Positions 42,855 through 51,298 of a DNA stretch of 64,000 nt are shown here, piece after piece. This stretch comes from Corynebacterium xerosis NBRC 16721 = ATCC 373 (GTDB lineage Bacteria > Actinomycetota > Actinomycetes > Mycobacteriales > Mycobacteriaceae). The notes beneath the pieces were generated by a model, which was not told the DNA's origin, searched no databases, and saw nothing but the letters and a program-made list of their open reading frames with translations. The translations under genes were made by a program, and so were the position numbers. Each line of letters begins with the position of its first letter. Within the stretch, counting starts at the first letter, position 1. The stretch covers positions 1 to 64,000 of the forward strand of contig NZ_BCRD01000006.1 in assembly GCF_001552415.1 (NCBI RefSeq). Reading direction: 5' to 3'.

Positions 42855-43760
42855 TTAGCCGCGAAAGGACCTGGCCAAACGGAGCAACTCCGTGCGAATC
42901 GGCGCGGCCCGCTCGGCGAGGCGGCGCTGGCGCGACACGTACTCGGCCTTGCCCTCGGGGGTTTCGATGCGCACCGGCGCGAACCCGTGGTCGGCGAGAT
43001 CGTAGGGCGAGGCCTCCATGTCCAGACGCCGGACGTCGCGGGCCAACTCGAAGGAATCGAGCCACAGTTCGCCCGGCACCAGCGGCCCCAGCTTGGCCGC
43101 CCACTTGTACAGGTCCATGTTCGCGTGCAGGCATCCGGCCTGCTCGCAGGAGGATTGCGTGGCGCGGGTCGGGCGGTTTTCGTTCAGCGGCACCGCGTCG
43201 GGCGTGAAAAAGCGGTAGGCGTCGTAGTGCGTGCATCGGACGCGATGCTTGTCGACGACTTCGTCCGTCCCCGAGCGGCCCAACCTCAGGGGCACGGCGT
43301 GGCGCTTTTCGTCGGCGCGGTAGACCATGGCCCATTCATGCAGGCCGAAGCAATCGAAGTGCGCGTCGTTGGCCAGGGTGCCCGCCAACAGGTCGGCGAT
43401 GTAGGCGATCGCCTCGCCGCGGCGCTCGGCGTGGGCGCGCCGATCGAGCCGGGCAACGCCGTCGTCGCCGACGGAGACGTCGCGCATGTGGGACACGAAC
43501 TCCGTGGCCCGGGGGTCGTCGGCGCCGGCCAGCGCCACGCCGAGACCGGGCGACCAGCGGCGCAGCGTGCCGGGCCGCACCGGGTAGTACTCGAAGAGGA
43601 AATCCCACACCGGGTGCTTCTCGCCCCGTGAGCGGCGGGCCAGATGATCGGCGCACAACGCATCGGCGCGGGCCGCGTGGGCCCGGGCGCGCGGCAGCCA
43701 CTCGTCGAGCGGGAGAACCGTTTCCGTGCCGGTGTCGGGGGTTCCGTGCGTCGGGGTCAT
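42855..43760 (-). CDS. Conserved actinobacterial protein (often named 3-methyladenine DNA glycosylase)
   Basis: A 301-residue protein of a family that automatic annotation commonly calls 3-methyladenine DNA glycosylase; no helix-hairpin-helix-Asp glycosylase signature is visible, so I do not support that function. Recognisable conserved stretches are EKHPVWDFLFEYYPVRPG, LRRWSPGLG, GLHEWAMVYR, RCTHYDAYRFF and SSCEQAGCLHANMDLYKWA. The many His, Cys, Asp and Tyr residues in the last three could form a metal or active site. It overlaps the stop of the preceding CBS gene by four bases (ATGA), so it belongs to that operon. Confidence 0.65.
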   Translation of the reverse strand: MTPTHGTPDTGTETVLPLDEWLPRARAHAARADALCADHLARRSRGEKHPVWDFLFEYYPVRPGTLRRWSPGLGVALAGADDPRATEFVSHMRDVSVGDDGVARLDRRAHAERRGEAIAYIADLLAGTLANDAHFDCFGLHEWAMVYRADEKRHAVPLRLGRSGTDEVVDKHRVRCTHYDAYRFFTPDAVPLNENRPTRATQSSCEQAGCLHANMDLYKWAAKLGPLVPGELWLDSFELARDVRRLDMEASPYDLADHGFAPVRIETPEGKAEYVSRQRRLAERAAPIRTELLRLARSFRG

Positions 43761-44983
43761 GCGTTGCGGGGGCCGCCGCCGGGCCTCGGCTGGGGCTGGG
43801 ACTTGGACTGGGGCTGGGTCGGGGGCTTGGTGTGGCCGGCCTTTGCGGCTGCGCGGACGGCGGCGGTCTTGACCTGGACGGCCTTGGCCGCGGTGCCCTG
43901 GGCGGTGGACTTGATGGGGCGCGAGACCATGGCCTCGTTGGTTTCGTGCGTCCAGTCGCGTACGACGCCGATGTGCTCCTCGATGAGGTCCTCGAGCGTC
44001 ACGATGCCGACGGGTCCGCCGTCCCCGACGGCCATGGCCATGTGCGCGGACCGGCGGCGCATTTCGCGCATGGTGCGGTCGATGGCGCCGTCGGCGTCGA
44101 CGGAGATGAGCTCGCGGATCTCCTCGTCGGGGATCGGCGTCTCGGGGCCCGACGCCGGGTCGAGCACGCGGTCGAGGACGTCCTTGACGTGGATGTAACC
44201 CCGATAGCCCCCATCGGTGCCGCTGACCGGGAAACGGGAGAACCCGGTTTCTGTCACCGCGGCCTCCAGGTCGCCCACCGTCGGCGACGCGGGCACCGTG
44301 CGAATCTTCGACGGCACGATGAGCACCTCCCGGATGGACCTGTTCTCGGAGGACAGGGCGCGGTTGAGGCGCGAGTGCTCCTCGTCGTCGAGCAACCCCT
44401 CCTGCCGGGACTCGGCGATCATGGACGCGAGTTCGTCGGTGTTGACCGTGGAATCCAGCTCGTCTTTCTGCGTGATGCCGAACCACGCCAGAGTGTGGCG
44501 GGCGACCCAGTTGAAGAACAGCAGCAGGGGCTTGGTCATCTTGTAGAACGCCAGATGCGCCGGCGTCAGCCACATGGCCATGGTCTCCGGGCCGGCCAGG
44601 GCGATGTTCTTGGGCACCATCTCGCCGAGCAGGATGTGCAGGATCGAAATGAACAGCAGCGCGATGGCGAAGCTGATCGGGTGCAGCAGGGACTCCGGCA
44701 CGCCGACGGCGGCGAACGGCTCCTCCAGCAGATGCGCGATCGCCGGCTCCGAGACCTTGCCCAGCAGCAGCGAACAGATGGTGATGCCGAGCTGGGCGGC
44801 GGCGAGCATCATGGACAGGTGCTCGGTGGCGCCCAGGACCGTCTTGGCCCGCTTCTTGCCCTGGGCGATCAATGCCTCCAGGCGGTCGCGGCGGGCGGCG
44901 ATGAGGGCGAACTCCGCGCCGACGAAGAAAGCATTGAACGCCAGCAGCAGGACGGTGAGGGAAATTCCGAACCAGTCGCTCAT
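43757..44983 (-). CDS. CNNM/HlyC-CorC-type membrane protein with CBS pair (downstream copy)
   Basis: A 408-residue protein: an N-terminal CNNM (DUF21) transmembrane domain (residues ~1-190, with LAAAQLGITICSLLLGKVSEP and LHILLGEMVPKNIALAGPE), followed by two CBS domains (~205-335). There is no CorC_HlyC domain; instead the last ~60 residues are a basic Lys/Ala/Gln/Pro tail. Family members are linked to magnesium/cobalt efflux. It overlaps the preceding paralogue by four bases and the next gene by four, making a three-gene operon. Confidence 0.88.
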   Translation of the reverse strand: MSDWFGISLTVLLLAFNAFFVGAEFALIAARRDRLEALIAQGKKRAKTVLGATEHLSMMLAAAQLGITICSLLLGKVSEPAIAHLLEEPFAAVGVPESLLHPISFAIALLFISILHILLGEMVPKNIALAGPETMAMWLTPAHLAFYKMTKPLLLFFNWVARHTLAWFGITQKDELDSTVNTDELASMIAESRQEGLLDDEEHSRLNRALSSENRSIREVLIVPSKIRTVPASPTVGDLEAAVTETGFSRFPVSGTDGGYRGYIHVKDVLDRVLDPASGPETPIPDEEIRELISVDADGAIDRTMREMRRRSAHMAMAVGDGGPVGIVTLEDLIEEHIGVVRDWTHETNEAMVSRPIKSTAQGTAAKAVQVKTAAVRAAAKAGHTKPPTQPQSKSQPQPRPGGGPRNA

Positions 44984-46365
44984 CGGTCGAACATCTCCTT
45001 CGCGCGCTCGTCGGTGATGGGGATCAGCAGGGCGCGGTCGACGCGGCGGCCGTCCATCTCCAGGATGCGGGCGTACCAGCGCCCGGCCAGGCCGGACTCG
45101 AATTCGTCGAGCATGTCGCGGTCGGTCTCCGGCAGCAGCACCACGTCGCCTTCGGCGGGGATGCGGCCCAGCGCGAGCATGATCACGCCGCCGAGGGTCT
45201 CGTGGTCGCCGTCGGGCGCGAAGTATCCGACCTTGTTCGGCAGATCGTCGACGCGGACCAGGCCGGAGCAATCCCAGCCCTCGGTGACGCGGCGGACTTC
45301 CTGCTCGGCTTCGGCGTCGTCGTACTCGTCGTAGACCTCGCCGAGGATCTCCTCGACCACGTCCTCGATGGTGATGATTCCCGCGGTGCCGCCGTACTCA
45401 TCGGCGACCAACGCGATCTGGGAGCCCGCGGAGCGCACGGCCTCGAGCACCGCATCGCCGTCGAGCGATTGCGGCAGCACCGGCACCTGGCGGGCCAGCT
45501 GCGACACGTGCGTGGACTTGCGCCGGGCGGCGGGGACGGTGAACGCGTCCTTGACGTGGACGACGCCGATGGTGGCGTCGAGGTCGCCGTCGGTGACGGG
45601 GAAACGCGAACGGCCAGATTCCAGGGCCGTGGACAGCAGGTCGTCGACGGTGGCGTCAGCGGCCAGCGACACGATGGTCGAACGCGGGGTCATCAGGTCT
45701 TCCGCGGTGGTCTCGCCGAACTTCAGCGAGCTCTGCAGCATCTGCGCCTTCTGCTTGTCCAGCGCACCGTGCTGGGCGGAGTTGCGCACCAGCGCCCCGA
45801 GCTCCTGCGGCGAACGGGCCGAGGCCAGTTCGTCGGCGGGTTCGATGCCCATCTTGCGCACCATCCAGTTGGCGGTGACGTTCATCGACTGGATGAACAG
45901 GTAGAACACCCAGTTGAACCACATCACGGGCCGGGCGGTGACGCGCGCGACGCCGAGCGGTTCGGTGATGGCGACGTTCTTGGGCACCAGCTCGCCGTAG
46001 ATCATCGACAGCCCGGTTGCCACGATGAGGGCCAGCACCAGCGCCGTCGGCCCGGTGGCGGACTCGGAGAGCCCGATCCACTCCAGCATCGGGGTGAAGT
46101 ACCGGGCGAGCACCGGTTCCGCCAGGAAACCGGTGGCCAGCGTGGTCAGGGTGATGCCCAGCTGGGCGCCCGACAGGTGGAACGACAGTTTGTTGTGGGC
46201 CTTGCGCACCGAGTGCGCCGGACCGTCGCCGCGCTTTTCCACGTCGGTCTCGATTGCCGACCGTTCCAGCCCCGTGACCGCGAATTCGAACGCGACGAAA
46301 AGTCCCGTGCCCGCGGTCAGCGCGATGAAGCCGACCACGGCGACGATGTTGAGAAATATGTCCAT
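44980..46365 (-). CDS. CNNM/HlyC-CorC-type membrane protein with CBS and CorC domains
   Basis: A 461-residue protein: CNNM domain (~1-200, LSGAQLGITLTTLATGFLAEP, MIYGELVPKNVAITEP), a CBS pair (~215-345, with MTPRSTIVSL and ADEYGGTAGIITIEDVVEEI), and a C-terminal CorC_HlyC domain (~370-445, GLVRVDDLPNKVGYFAPDG). It is the complete paralogue of the following gene; the tandem pair matches Rv1842c/Rv1841c. Proposed role is divalent-cation (Mg/Co) export or tolerance. Minus-strand TAGGAT (46383-46378) gives a start a few bases before the ATG. Confidence 0.9.
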   Translation of the reverse strand: MDIFLNIVAVVGFIALTAGTGLFVAFEFAVTGLERSAIETDVEKRGDGPAHSVRKAHNKLSFHLSGAQLGITLTTLATGFLAEPVLARYFTPMLEWIGLSESATGPTALVLALIVATGLSMIYGELVPKNVAITEPLGVARVTARPVMWFNWVFYLFIQSMNVTANWMVRKMGIEPADELASARSPQELGALVRNSAQHGALDKQKAQMLQSSLKFGETTAEDLMTPRSTIVSLAADATVDDLLSTALESGRSRFPVTDGDLDATIGVVHVKDAFTVPAARRKSTHVSQLARQVPVLPQSLDGDAVLEAVRSAGSQIALVADEYGGTAGIITIEDVVEEILGEVYDEYDDAEAEQEVRRVTEGWDCSGLVRVDDLPNKVGYFAPDGDHETLGGVIMLALGRIPAEGDVVLLPETDRDMLDEFESGLAGRWYARILEMDGRRVDRALLIPITDERAKEMFDR

Positions 46366-46434
46366 GATTAGGGAAAGATCCTACTCCGCAGCGTCGCTGC
46401 CGGTCAGGTGACCCGCCCGCCCACTTCTTCCCGT

Positions 46435-47802
46435 CTACTTCTTCCCGCGCTTCTTCTTCGGGCGGTGCGGCCGCGAGGCGGGCGGTTTGCCCCGGCCCCG
46501 GTGGCCGCCGCCCGCCGTCGGTTTCGCTTGACGACGGCCCGTCCCCGGCGTTCCGGGGCGGCCTCCCGCGCCGCGGGTGGCGCGGGAGTCGCGGCCGGCG
46601 CGGGGATCCGGGCCGGAGGGTTTGCGCGCGCCGGTCCACTTCTTCAGGGCCTTCGAGCCGGGGGAGACGTCCATGACTTCTGCCGTGACGCCCGCCTTGC
46701 GGAGCATCCCCGTCACCGATTCGGCCTGGCGGTCGCGGACGATGGTCACCACGGTGCCCGTGGCCCCGGCGCGGGCGGTCCGGCCGGAGCGGTGCACGTA
46801 GGTGGCCGCCTCGGGCGGCGGATCGGCGTGGACGACGAGGTCGAGGTCGGTGACGTCGATGCCGCGGGCGGCGACGTCGGTGGCCACCAGCACGGGCACC
46901 TCGCCGGAGGCGAAGCCGGCCAGCGCCTCGCGGCGGGCGGTCTGCCCGCGGTCGCCGTGCAGGGCTTCGGCATGGATGCCCTGCTCCGTCAGGTGCTTGG
47001 CCAGGCCCACGACGCGGTCGCGGGTGTTGGCGAAGAAGACCACGCGACCCTCGCGGGCGGCGATCCACGCGCAGACCTCGTCGGCGACGCCGTTGTCCGG
47101 CACGCGGAACACCAGGTGCTTCATGGTGTCCACCGACACCGTCACCGCGGAGACCTCGTGGCGGACGGGCTCGCGGCCCTTCATCAGGACATCGGCGGTC
47201 TCGTCCAGGGTCGCCGAAAAGAGCATGCGTCGCGCGTCGCGCGGGGTGGCGCGGACCAGGCCGAGGACATCGGGGAGGAACCCCAGATCCGCCAACTCGT
47301 CGGCCTCGTCGATGACCACGTCGGTGACGTCGTCAAGCGACAGCTGCCCCTGCCGCCGCAGATCGTGCGCCCGGCCCGGGGTGACCACCGCAATGTCGAC
47401 GGGCGCGGCGAGCTTGAGCTTCTGCCGGTTGATGTTCTCGCCGCCGACGAAGGCCAGCACCCGCAGGCCCGCCGCGGCACCGAGGTCGCCCAGGACGTCG
47501 GCGATCTGGTCGGCGAGCTCCCGGGTGGGGGCGATGACCAGGCCACGGGGACGGCCCGGCTTCGACGCCGCGCCCGTCAGCGACTGGACCATGGGGATGC
47601 CGAACGCCAGCGTCTTGCCGGAGCCCGTCGGCGCGCGGCCGAGGACGTCGCGGCCGGCGATCGCATCGGGCAGCACCGCGGCCTGGATCGGCGTCGGGTC
47701 GGTGATGCGCATGGTGCGCAGCGTGCGCAGCACCGCCGGCGCCACCCCGAGAACGTCGAAGGAACGGGCGGCGTCGGGCGTGGCGCCCGCATCGGATGAC
47801 AT
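46435..47802 (-). CDS. DEAD-box RNA helicase
   Basis: An ATP-dependent RNA helicase of 455 residues. Motifs in order: Q-motif region ITDPTPIQAAVLPDAI, GRAPTGSGKT (I), APTRELADQI (Ia), VIDEADEL (II), FSATLDE (III, SAT), then DVAARGIDV and YVHRSGRTARAG (VI). The last ~90 residues are Lys/Arg/Gly/Pro-rich and should bind RNA nonspecifically. ATG 47802 is preferred over TTG 47808 because minus-strand TATTCT (47815-47810) lies 7 bases before it, a leaderless arrangement. Likely role in rRNA maturation or cold adaptation. Confidence 0.93.
   Translation of the reverse strand: MSSDAGATPDAARSFDVLGVAPAVLRTLRTMRITDPTPIQAAVLPDAIAGRDVLGRAPTGSGKTLAFGIPMVQSLTGAASKPGRPRGLVIAPTRELADQIADVLGDLGAAAGLRVLAFVGGENINRQKLKLAAPVDIAVVTPGRAHDLRRQGQLSLDDVTDVVIDEADELADLGFLPDVLGLVRATPRDARRMLFSATLDETADVLMKGREPVRHEVSAVTVSVDTMKHLVFRVPDNGVADEVCAWIAAREGRVVFFANTRDRVVGLAKHLTEQGIHAEALHGDRGQTARREALAGFASGEVPVLVATDVAARGIDVTDLDLVVHADPPPEAATYVHRSGRTARAGATGTVVTIVRDRQAESVTGMLRKAGVTAEVMDVSPGSKALKKWTGARKPSGPDPRAGRDSRATRGAGGRPGTPGTGRRQAKPTAGGGHRGRGKPPASRPHRPKKKRGKK
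46526..46536 (-). repeat. CGTCGTCAAGC word, copy 6 (minus strand)
   Basis: Exact copy on the minus strand, in the basic C-terminal tail of the DEAD-box helicase, read as Arg-Arg-Gln-Ala. Confidence 0.55.
47328..47338 (+). repeat. CGTCGTCAAGC word, copy 7
   Basis: Exact copy inside the helicase gene, read on the gene strand as Leu-Asp-Asp-Val with a CTT leucine codon. Copies 6 and 7 are 0.8 kb apart on opposite strands. Confidence 0.55.
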
Positions 47803-47815
47803 GGGCAAAAGAATA

Positions 47816-47839
47816 CCGGGGCCCCGACGGGGACCCCGG
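47816..47839 (-). terminator. Terminator of gnd, overlapping the helicase promoter
   Basis: On the minus strand CCGGGGT-CCC pairs with GGG-CCCCGG (one internal mismatch) and is followed directly by TATTCTTTT. That T-rich end also contains the TATTCT box proposed for the helicase gene. Confidence 0.6.
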
Positions 47840-47902
47840 TAGCGGTGCCTGAGAAAACGCAGAAAGCGCGGGAAACGCGGACGGCGTGGATGGCGCGGAG
47901 GT

Positions 47903-49345
47903 TTAGGCCTCCACTTCGGAGCGGTCGCCCGACCACAGCGTGTGGAAGGAACCGTCCTTGTCCGTGCGGCGGTAGGTGTGGGCGCCGAAGAAGTCGCGCT
48001 GACCCTGGATCAGGGCGGCGGGCAGGCGCTCGGCGCGCAGGGCGTCGTAGTACGCCAGCGACGACGAGAACACCGGGGTCGGCAGGCCCATGCGGGTGGC
48101 GGTGACCACCACGTCGCGCCACGCGTCGAGGCACTCGGAGACCTGATCGCGGAAGTACGGGTCCAGCAGCAGGGCCGGCAGCTCCGGGTTGCGGTCGTAG
48201 GCCTCCTTGATGCGGTTGAGGAAGCGGGCGCGGATGATGCAGCCGCCGCGCCAGATGGTGGCCAGCGCACCGCGGTCGATGTCCCAGCCGTACTCGGCGG
48301 CGCCGGCGTTGATCTCGTCGAAGCCCTGCGAGTAGGCCACGATCTTCGAGGCGTAGAGGGCGCGGCGGACCTTCTCGATGAACTCGTCGCGGTCCTCCGG
48401 GCCACCCGTGACCTCGCCCGAGGGCAGATCGCGGGCGGCGGCGCGCTGGTCCAGCGACGACGACAGGGCGCGGGCGAAGACCGCCTCGCCGATGCCGGTG
48501 GTGGGGATGCCCAGGTCGAGGGCGGCCTTGACCGTCCAGCGGCCGGTGCCCTTCTGTCCGGCGGCGTCGACGATGACGTCGACCAGCGGCTTGCCGGTCT
48601 CCGCGTCGACCTGCGAGAGCACCTCGGCGGTGATCTCCACCAGGTAGGAATCCAGGTCGCCGGCGTTCCACTCGCGGAACACGTCGGCGATCTCCGCCGG
48701 CGTCATGCCCGCGGCGTCGCGCAGCAGCTGGTACGCCTCGCCGATGACCTGCATGTCGGCGTACTCGATGCCGTTGTGGACCATCTTGACGAAGTGGCCG
48801 GCGCCATCGGTGGAGATGTGCGTGCAGCACGGCACGCCGTCGACGTGCGCGGAGACGGACTCGAGCAGCGGGCCCAGCGACTCGTAGGACTCGGCGGGGC
48901 CGCCCGGCATGATCGACGGGCCGTTGAGCGCGCCCTCCTCGCCGCCGGAGATGCCGGCGCCGACGTAGTGCAGGCCGCGGGCGCGGATCGCCTTCTCGCG
49001 GCGGATGGTGTCGGTGTACAGCGAATTGCCGCCGTCGATGATGATGTCGCCCTCTTCCATCGCATCGGCGAGCTGGTCGATGACGGTGTCGGTGGCGGGG
49101 CCGGCCTGGACCATGATCAGAGCGCGGCGCGGGCGCTCCAGCGAGGCGACGAAGTCCTCGATGGTCTCCGAGGGCACGAAGGAGCCCTCGTCGCCGTGGT
49201 CGGCGATGAGGGCGCGGGTCTTTTCGGGGCTGCGGTTGTAGACCGCGACGGTGTGGCCGTTGCGGGCGAAGTTGCGGGCGATGTTGGAGCCCATGACGGC
49301 CAGGCCGACGACGCCGATCTGTGCTTGCTGCTTCTCGTTGTCCAT
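47903..49345 (-). CDS. gnd: 6-phosphogluconate dehydrogenase, decarboxylating
   Basis: Oxidative pentose-phosphate enzyme making ribulose-5-phosphate, CO2 and NADPH. The Rossmann motif is VVGLAVMGSNIARNFARNG (position ~10-28), the NADP-discriminating YNRSPEKT follows, and the signature GAGISGGEEGALNGPSIMPG and catalytic HFVKMVHNGIEYADMQ are intact. The C-terminal tail DFFGAHTYRRTDKDGSFHTLWSG reaches into the partner subunit. Length 480. Minus-strand TAAACT (49358-49353) lies 7 bases before ATG 49345, indicating a leaderless mRNA and arguing against the longer upstream frame. Confidence 0.96.
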   Translation of the reverse strand: MDNEKQQAQIGVVGLAVMGSNIARNFARNGHTVAVYNRSPEKTRALIADHGDEGSFVPSETIEDFVASLERPRRALIMVQAGPATDTVIDQLADAMEEGDIIIDGGNSLYTDTIRREKAIRARGLHYVGAGISGGEEGALNGPSIMPGGPAESYESLGPLLESVSAHVDGVPCCTHISTDGAGHFVKMVHNGIEYADMQVIGEAYQLLRDAAGMTPAEIADVFREWNAGDLDSYLVEITAEVLSQVDAETGKPLVDVIVDAAGQKGTGRWTVKAALDLGIPTTGIGEAVFARALSSSLDQRAAARDLPSGEVTGGPEDRDEFIEKVRRALYASKIVAYSQGFDEINAGAAEYGWDIDRGALATIWRGGCIIRARFLNRIKEAYDRNPELPALLLDPYFRDQVSECLDAWRDVVVTATRMGLPTPVFSSSLAYYDALRAERLPAALIQGQRDFFGAHTYRRTDKDGSFHTLWSGDRSEVEA

Positions 49346-49460
49346 GGCCGTCAGTTTAAGCGCAATGTCGCGGCGGCACGGCGGTACGGGCCTAGGTTGC
49401 CGGTAGTTGCCGCGTGATGACGGCGGCGGGGATTCGGCTACGGCTCGGGGCGTGCCCCGG

Positions 49461-49466
49461 TAACCT
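49461..49466 (+). promoter_or_regulatory. -10 box (TAACCT) of the thioesterase gene
   Basis: TAACCT predicts a start near 49473 and an ~82-nt leader that contains the strong hairpin at 49487-49510. Confidence 0.45.
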
Positions 49467-49486
49467 CGGGGAAAGGTGTTCCGCGT

Positions 49487-49510
49487 GACGACGCCCACAT
49501 GGGCGTCGTC
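49487..49510 (+). promoter_or_regulatory. Hairpin in the thioesterase 5' leader
   Basis: GACGACGCCC and GGGCGTCGTC form a perfect 10-bp stem with loop ACAT; CCGC/GCGG outside can extend it. No T run follows, so it is more likely a stability or regulatory element than a terminator. Confidence 0.5.
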
Positions 49511-49554
49511 GGGCGGAACCGAGGATGCCACCGCCTACGAAAGAGGTACCCACC

Positions 49555-50067
49555 ATGCCCATGTCCCGGGAACAGTTCAGCGTCTACGCGCGATTGCTCA
49601 ATGCGGCGGGGGAACGGGTGCTGACCGACGAGGAGATCGCCGAGCTCAACGCGTTGACGGAAGGCGACATCGAGGCGTCGGGGCTCGACGCCCACTTGGG
49701 CACCAGCTACGTCGCCGTCGGCCCGCGCCTGATGAGCATGCGCCTGGAGATCGGCCCCGAGCACCTGCAGCCGTGGGGCGTGGCCAATGGCGGGGTGTAC
49801 TCCACCGTGGGCGAGTCCTGCGGTTCCATCGCCGGATTCATCGCCGCCGGCGCGGACCGCCCCGTCGTCGGCGTCAACAACAGCACCGACTTCTACCGCT
49901 CGGCCGTGGCCGGCGACGTGCTCATTTCCACCGCGACGCCGGTGCACCTGGGCCGGACCTCCCAGGTGTGGGAAATCCGGCACACCCGCGAGTCCGACGG
50001 CAAGCTGCTCAGCCGCACCAACCTGCGCTTGGCCGTGCTGCCGAAGGACCAGAACCCGGGCGAGTAG
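49555..50067 (+). CDS. PaaI-family hotdog-fold thioesterase
   Basis: A 170-residue acyl-CoA thioesterase-type protein. The hotdog core contains HLQPWGVANGGVYSTVGESC, where the HxxxxxGGxxxxxxE/D pattern supplies the catalytic region, then VGVNNSTDFYRSAVAGDVLI and a late VWEIRHTRESDGKLLSRTNLRLAVLP. An N-terminal helix of ~45 residues (LTDEEIAELNALTEGDI) precedes it, as in actinobacterial members beside gnd. ATG 49555 has AAGAGG upstream; ATG 49561 is in frame. Substrate unknown (phenylacetyl- or other aryl-CoA is the family theme). Confidence 0.85.
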   Translation: MPMSREQFSVYARLLNAAGERVLTDEEIAELNALTEGDIEASGLDAHLGTSYVAVGPRLMSMRLEIGPEHLQPWGVANGGVYSTVGESCGSIAGFIAAGADRPVVGVNNSTDFYRSAVAGDVLISTATPVHLGRTSQVWEIRHTRESDGKLLSRTNLRLAVLPKDQNPGE

Positions 50068-50092
50068 CCGGACAGGGCGCCGGGCGGGGGCG

Positions 50093-50980
50093 TCAGAACG
50101 TCGTCAAGCCCCGCGAACGGAAGACCTCCCGGACCGATTCCAGGGACTCCCGCGACGGCGGGCGGACGTCGGCGAGCTCGTAGGTCATGCCCAGATTCGC
50201 CCACTTGTCCGCGCCCATGTTGTGGAAGGGCAAGACCTCCACGCGCTCGACGGAGGGGGCCCAGCGGGCGACGATGTCCGCGGTGGCTTCGACGTTGGCC
50301 GGATCGTCGGTCAGCCCCGGGACCAGCACGAAGCGGATCCACATCTTCTTGCCGCGGGCGACCAGGCGCTCGCCGAACTCGATGGTCGGCTTGAGCTTCT
50401 GGCCGGTCACCTTCTCGTACGTCTCCGGCAGACCCGACTTCACGTCGAGGAGGAACAGGTCGACGAGGTCGAGGTCGTCGTCGGAAAGCCGGTGGCCGAG
50501 GTTGCCCGAGGTGTCGACGGCGGTGTGGATGCCGGCCTCCTTCGCCGCCGCCAGCACCCGCCTGGTGAACGCCAGCTGGAACAGCGGCTCGCCGCCGGAG
50601 ATGGTCAGGCCGCCGCCGGAGGCGCGGAAGACGCTGCGGTAGCGCTTGACCCGCTTGATCACGTCGTCGACGTTTTCCAGCGTGCCCTCCCGCAACTCCA
50701 TGGTGTCGGGGTTGTGGCAGTACTTGCAGCGCAGGGGACAGCCCGACATGAACAGGGTCATGCGCGTGCCGGGCCCGTCGACGGCGGTGACCAGCTCCCA
50801 CGAGTGGACGAGGCCGATGTCGCCGGTGCGGCGGGCGTCGAAAAGCGCCCTGCGGTTGTGCTCGGCGACGTCGACGATGCCGCCGACGTCGGGCGGGCCA
50901 CCGAGCCCGCGGGCGGCTCCGCGCACCCGCGGACCGTCCGAGGGAGCGACCGTGACTTCGCGGTTCAGGCCGTCGGCCAT
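50093..50980 (-). CDS. pflA: Pyruvate formate-lyase activating enzyme
   Basis: Radical SAM enzyme that abstracts a hydrogen from the PFL glycine to make the glycyl radical. The cluster motif is CPLRCKYCHNPDT (CxxxCxxC), preceded by the family hallmark VDGPGTRMTLFMSG and followed by ISGGEPLFQ. It is 295 residues, some 50 more than E. coli PflA at the N-terminus (residues 1-50, Gly/Arg/Ala-rich), with no obvious alternative start closer to the domain. It follows the separate glycyl-radical protein by 10 bases and must act on that protein rather than on a PFL C-terminus. Confidence 0.92.
   Translation of the reverse strand: MADGLNREVTVAPSDGPRVRGAARGLGGPPDVGGIVDVAEHNRRALFDARRTGDIGLVHSWELVTAVDGPGTRMTLFMSGCPLRCKYCHNPDTMELREGTLENVDDVIKRVKRYRSVFRASGGGLTISGGEPLFQLAFTRRVLAAAKEAGIHTAVDTSGNLGHRLSDDDLDLVDLFLLDVKSGLPETYEKVTGQKLKPTIEFGERLVARGKKMWIRFVLVPGLTDDPANVEATADIVARWAPSVERVEVLPFHNMGADKWANLGMTYELADVRPPSRESLESVREVFRSRGLTTF
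50099..50109 (+). repeat. CGTCGTCAAGC word, copy 8
   Basis: Exact copy overlapping the last codons of pflA, read on the gene strand as Gly-Leu-Thr-Thr, a third different reading frame. Confidence 0.55.
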
Positions 50981-50990
50981 CCGGCGGCGC

Positions 50991-51242
50991 CTACGCGCTC
51001 TCGTGGAACGTGCGGTCCAGGACGTCGCGCTGCTGCTCGGCGGTGAGCTTGACGAAGTTCACCGCGTAGCCCGACACGCGCACCGTCAGGTTCGGGTACT
51101 TGTCGGGGTTTTCCATCGCATCCTCGAGCGTGGACTTGTCCAGCACGTTGATGTTGGCGTGGTACAGGCCGGAACCGGCGTTGTTGGCGGTGCGCTGGGA
51201 CTTCATGTCGGCGAGGCGCTCGTCGAAGGTCTTGGCGGACAT
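50991..51242 (-). CDS. Stand-alone glycyl-radical subunit of pyruvate formate-lyase (GrcA/YfiD-like)
   Basis: An 83-residue protein matching the last ~55 residues of a normal PFL. The segment [20 protein letters not shown] is followed by [14 protein letters not shown], with the radical glycine at position 58, and then [14 protein letters not shown]. Residues 1-28 are unrelated to the PFL core. In E. coli the homologous GrcA (YfiD) is a spare part for oxygen-cleaved PFL. Here the large subunit next door ends before the radical loop, so this protein should be an obligatory partner. AAGGAG lies 8 bases before the ATG; it is between pflB and pflA in one operon. Confidence 0.92.
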   Translation of the reverse strand: MSAKTFDERLADMKSQRTANNAGSGLYHANINVLDKSTLEDAMENPDKYPNLTVRVSGYAVNFVKLTAEQQRDVLDRTFHESA

Positions 51243-51262
51243 CGGGTGGTCTCCTTGTGTGC

Positions 51263-51298
51263 GCGGGTGTGCGGGTGTGCGGGTGTGCGGGTGCGGGT
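51263..51298. repeat. 8-bp tandem repeat between pflB and its glycyl-radical gene
   Basis: Three perfect copies of GCGGGTGT (51263-51286) and one imperfect copy (51287-51294) run into GCGGGT. They fill the 55-base gap between the two cistrons, just upstream (minus strand) of the Shine-Dalgarno of the small gene. Confidence 0.85.

Noticed and set aside
42855..43760. 3-methyladenine DNA glycosylase as a firm function
   Set aside because: The name is common for this family, but no glycosylase helix-hairpin-helix and catalytic Asp arrangement is visible; it is left as a conserved protein of unknown function.
51263..51298. CRISPR-like or phase-variable coding repeat
   Set aside because: Units are only 8 bp with no spacers, and they lie between two stop/start signals rather than inside a frame. 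No CRISPR array or cas gene is seen anywhere in the window.
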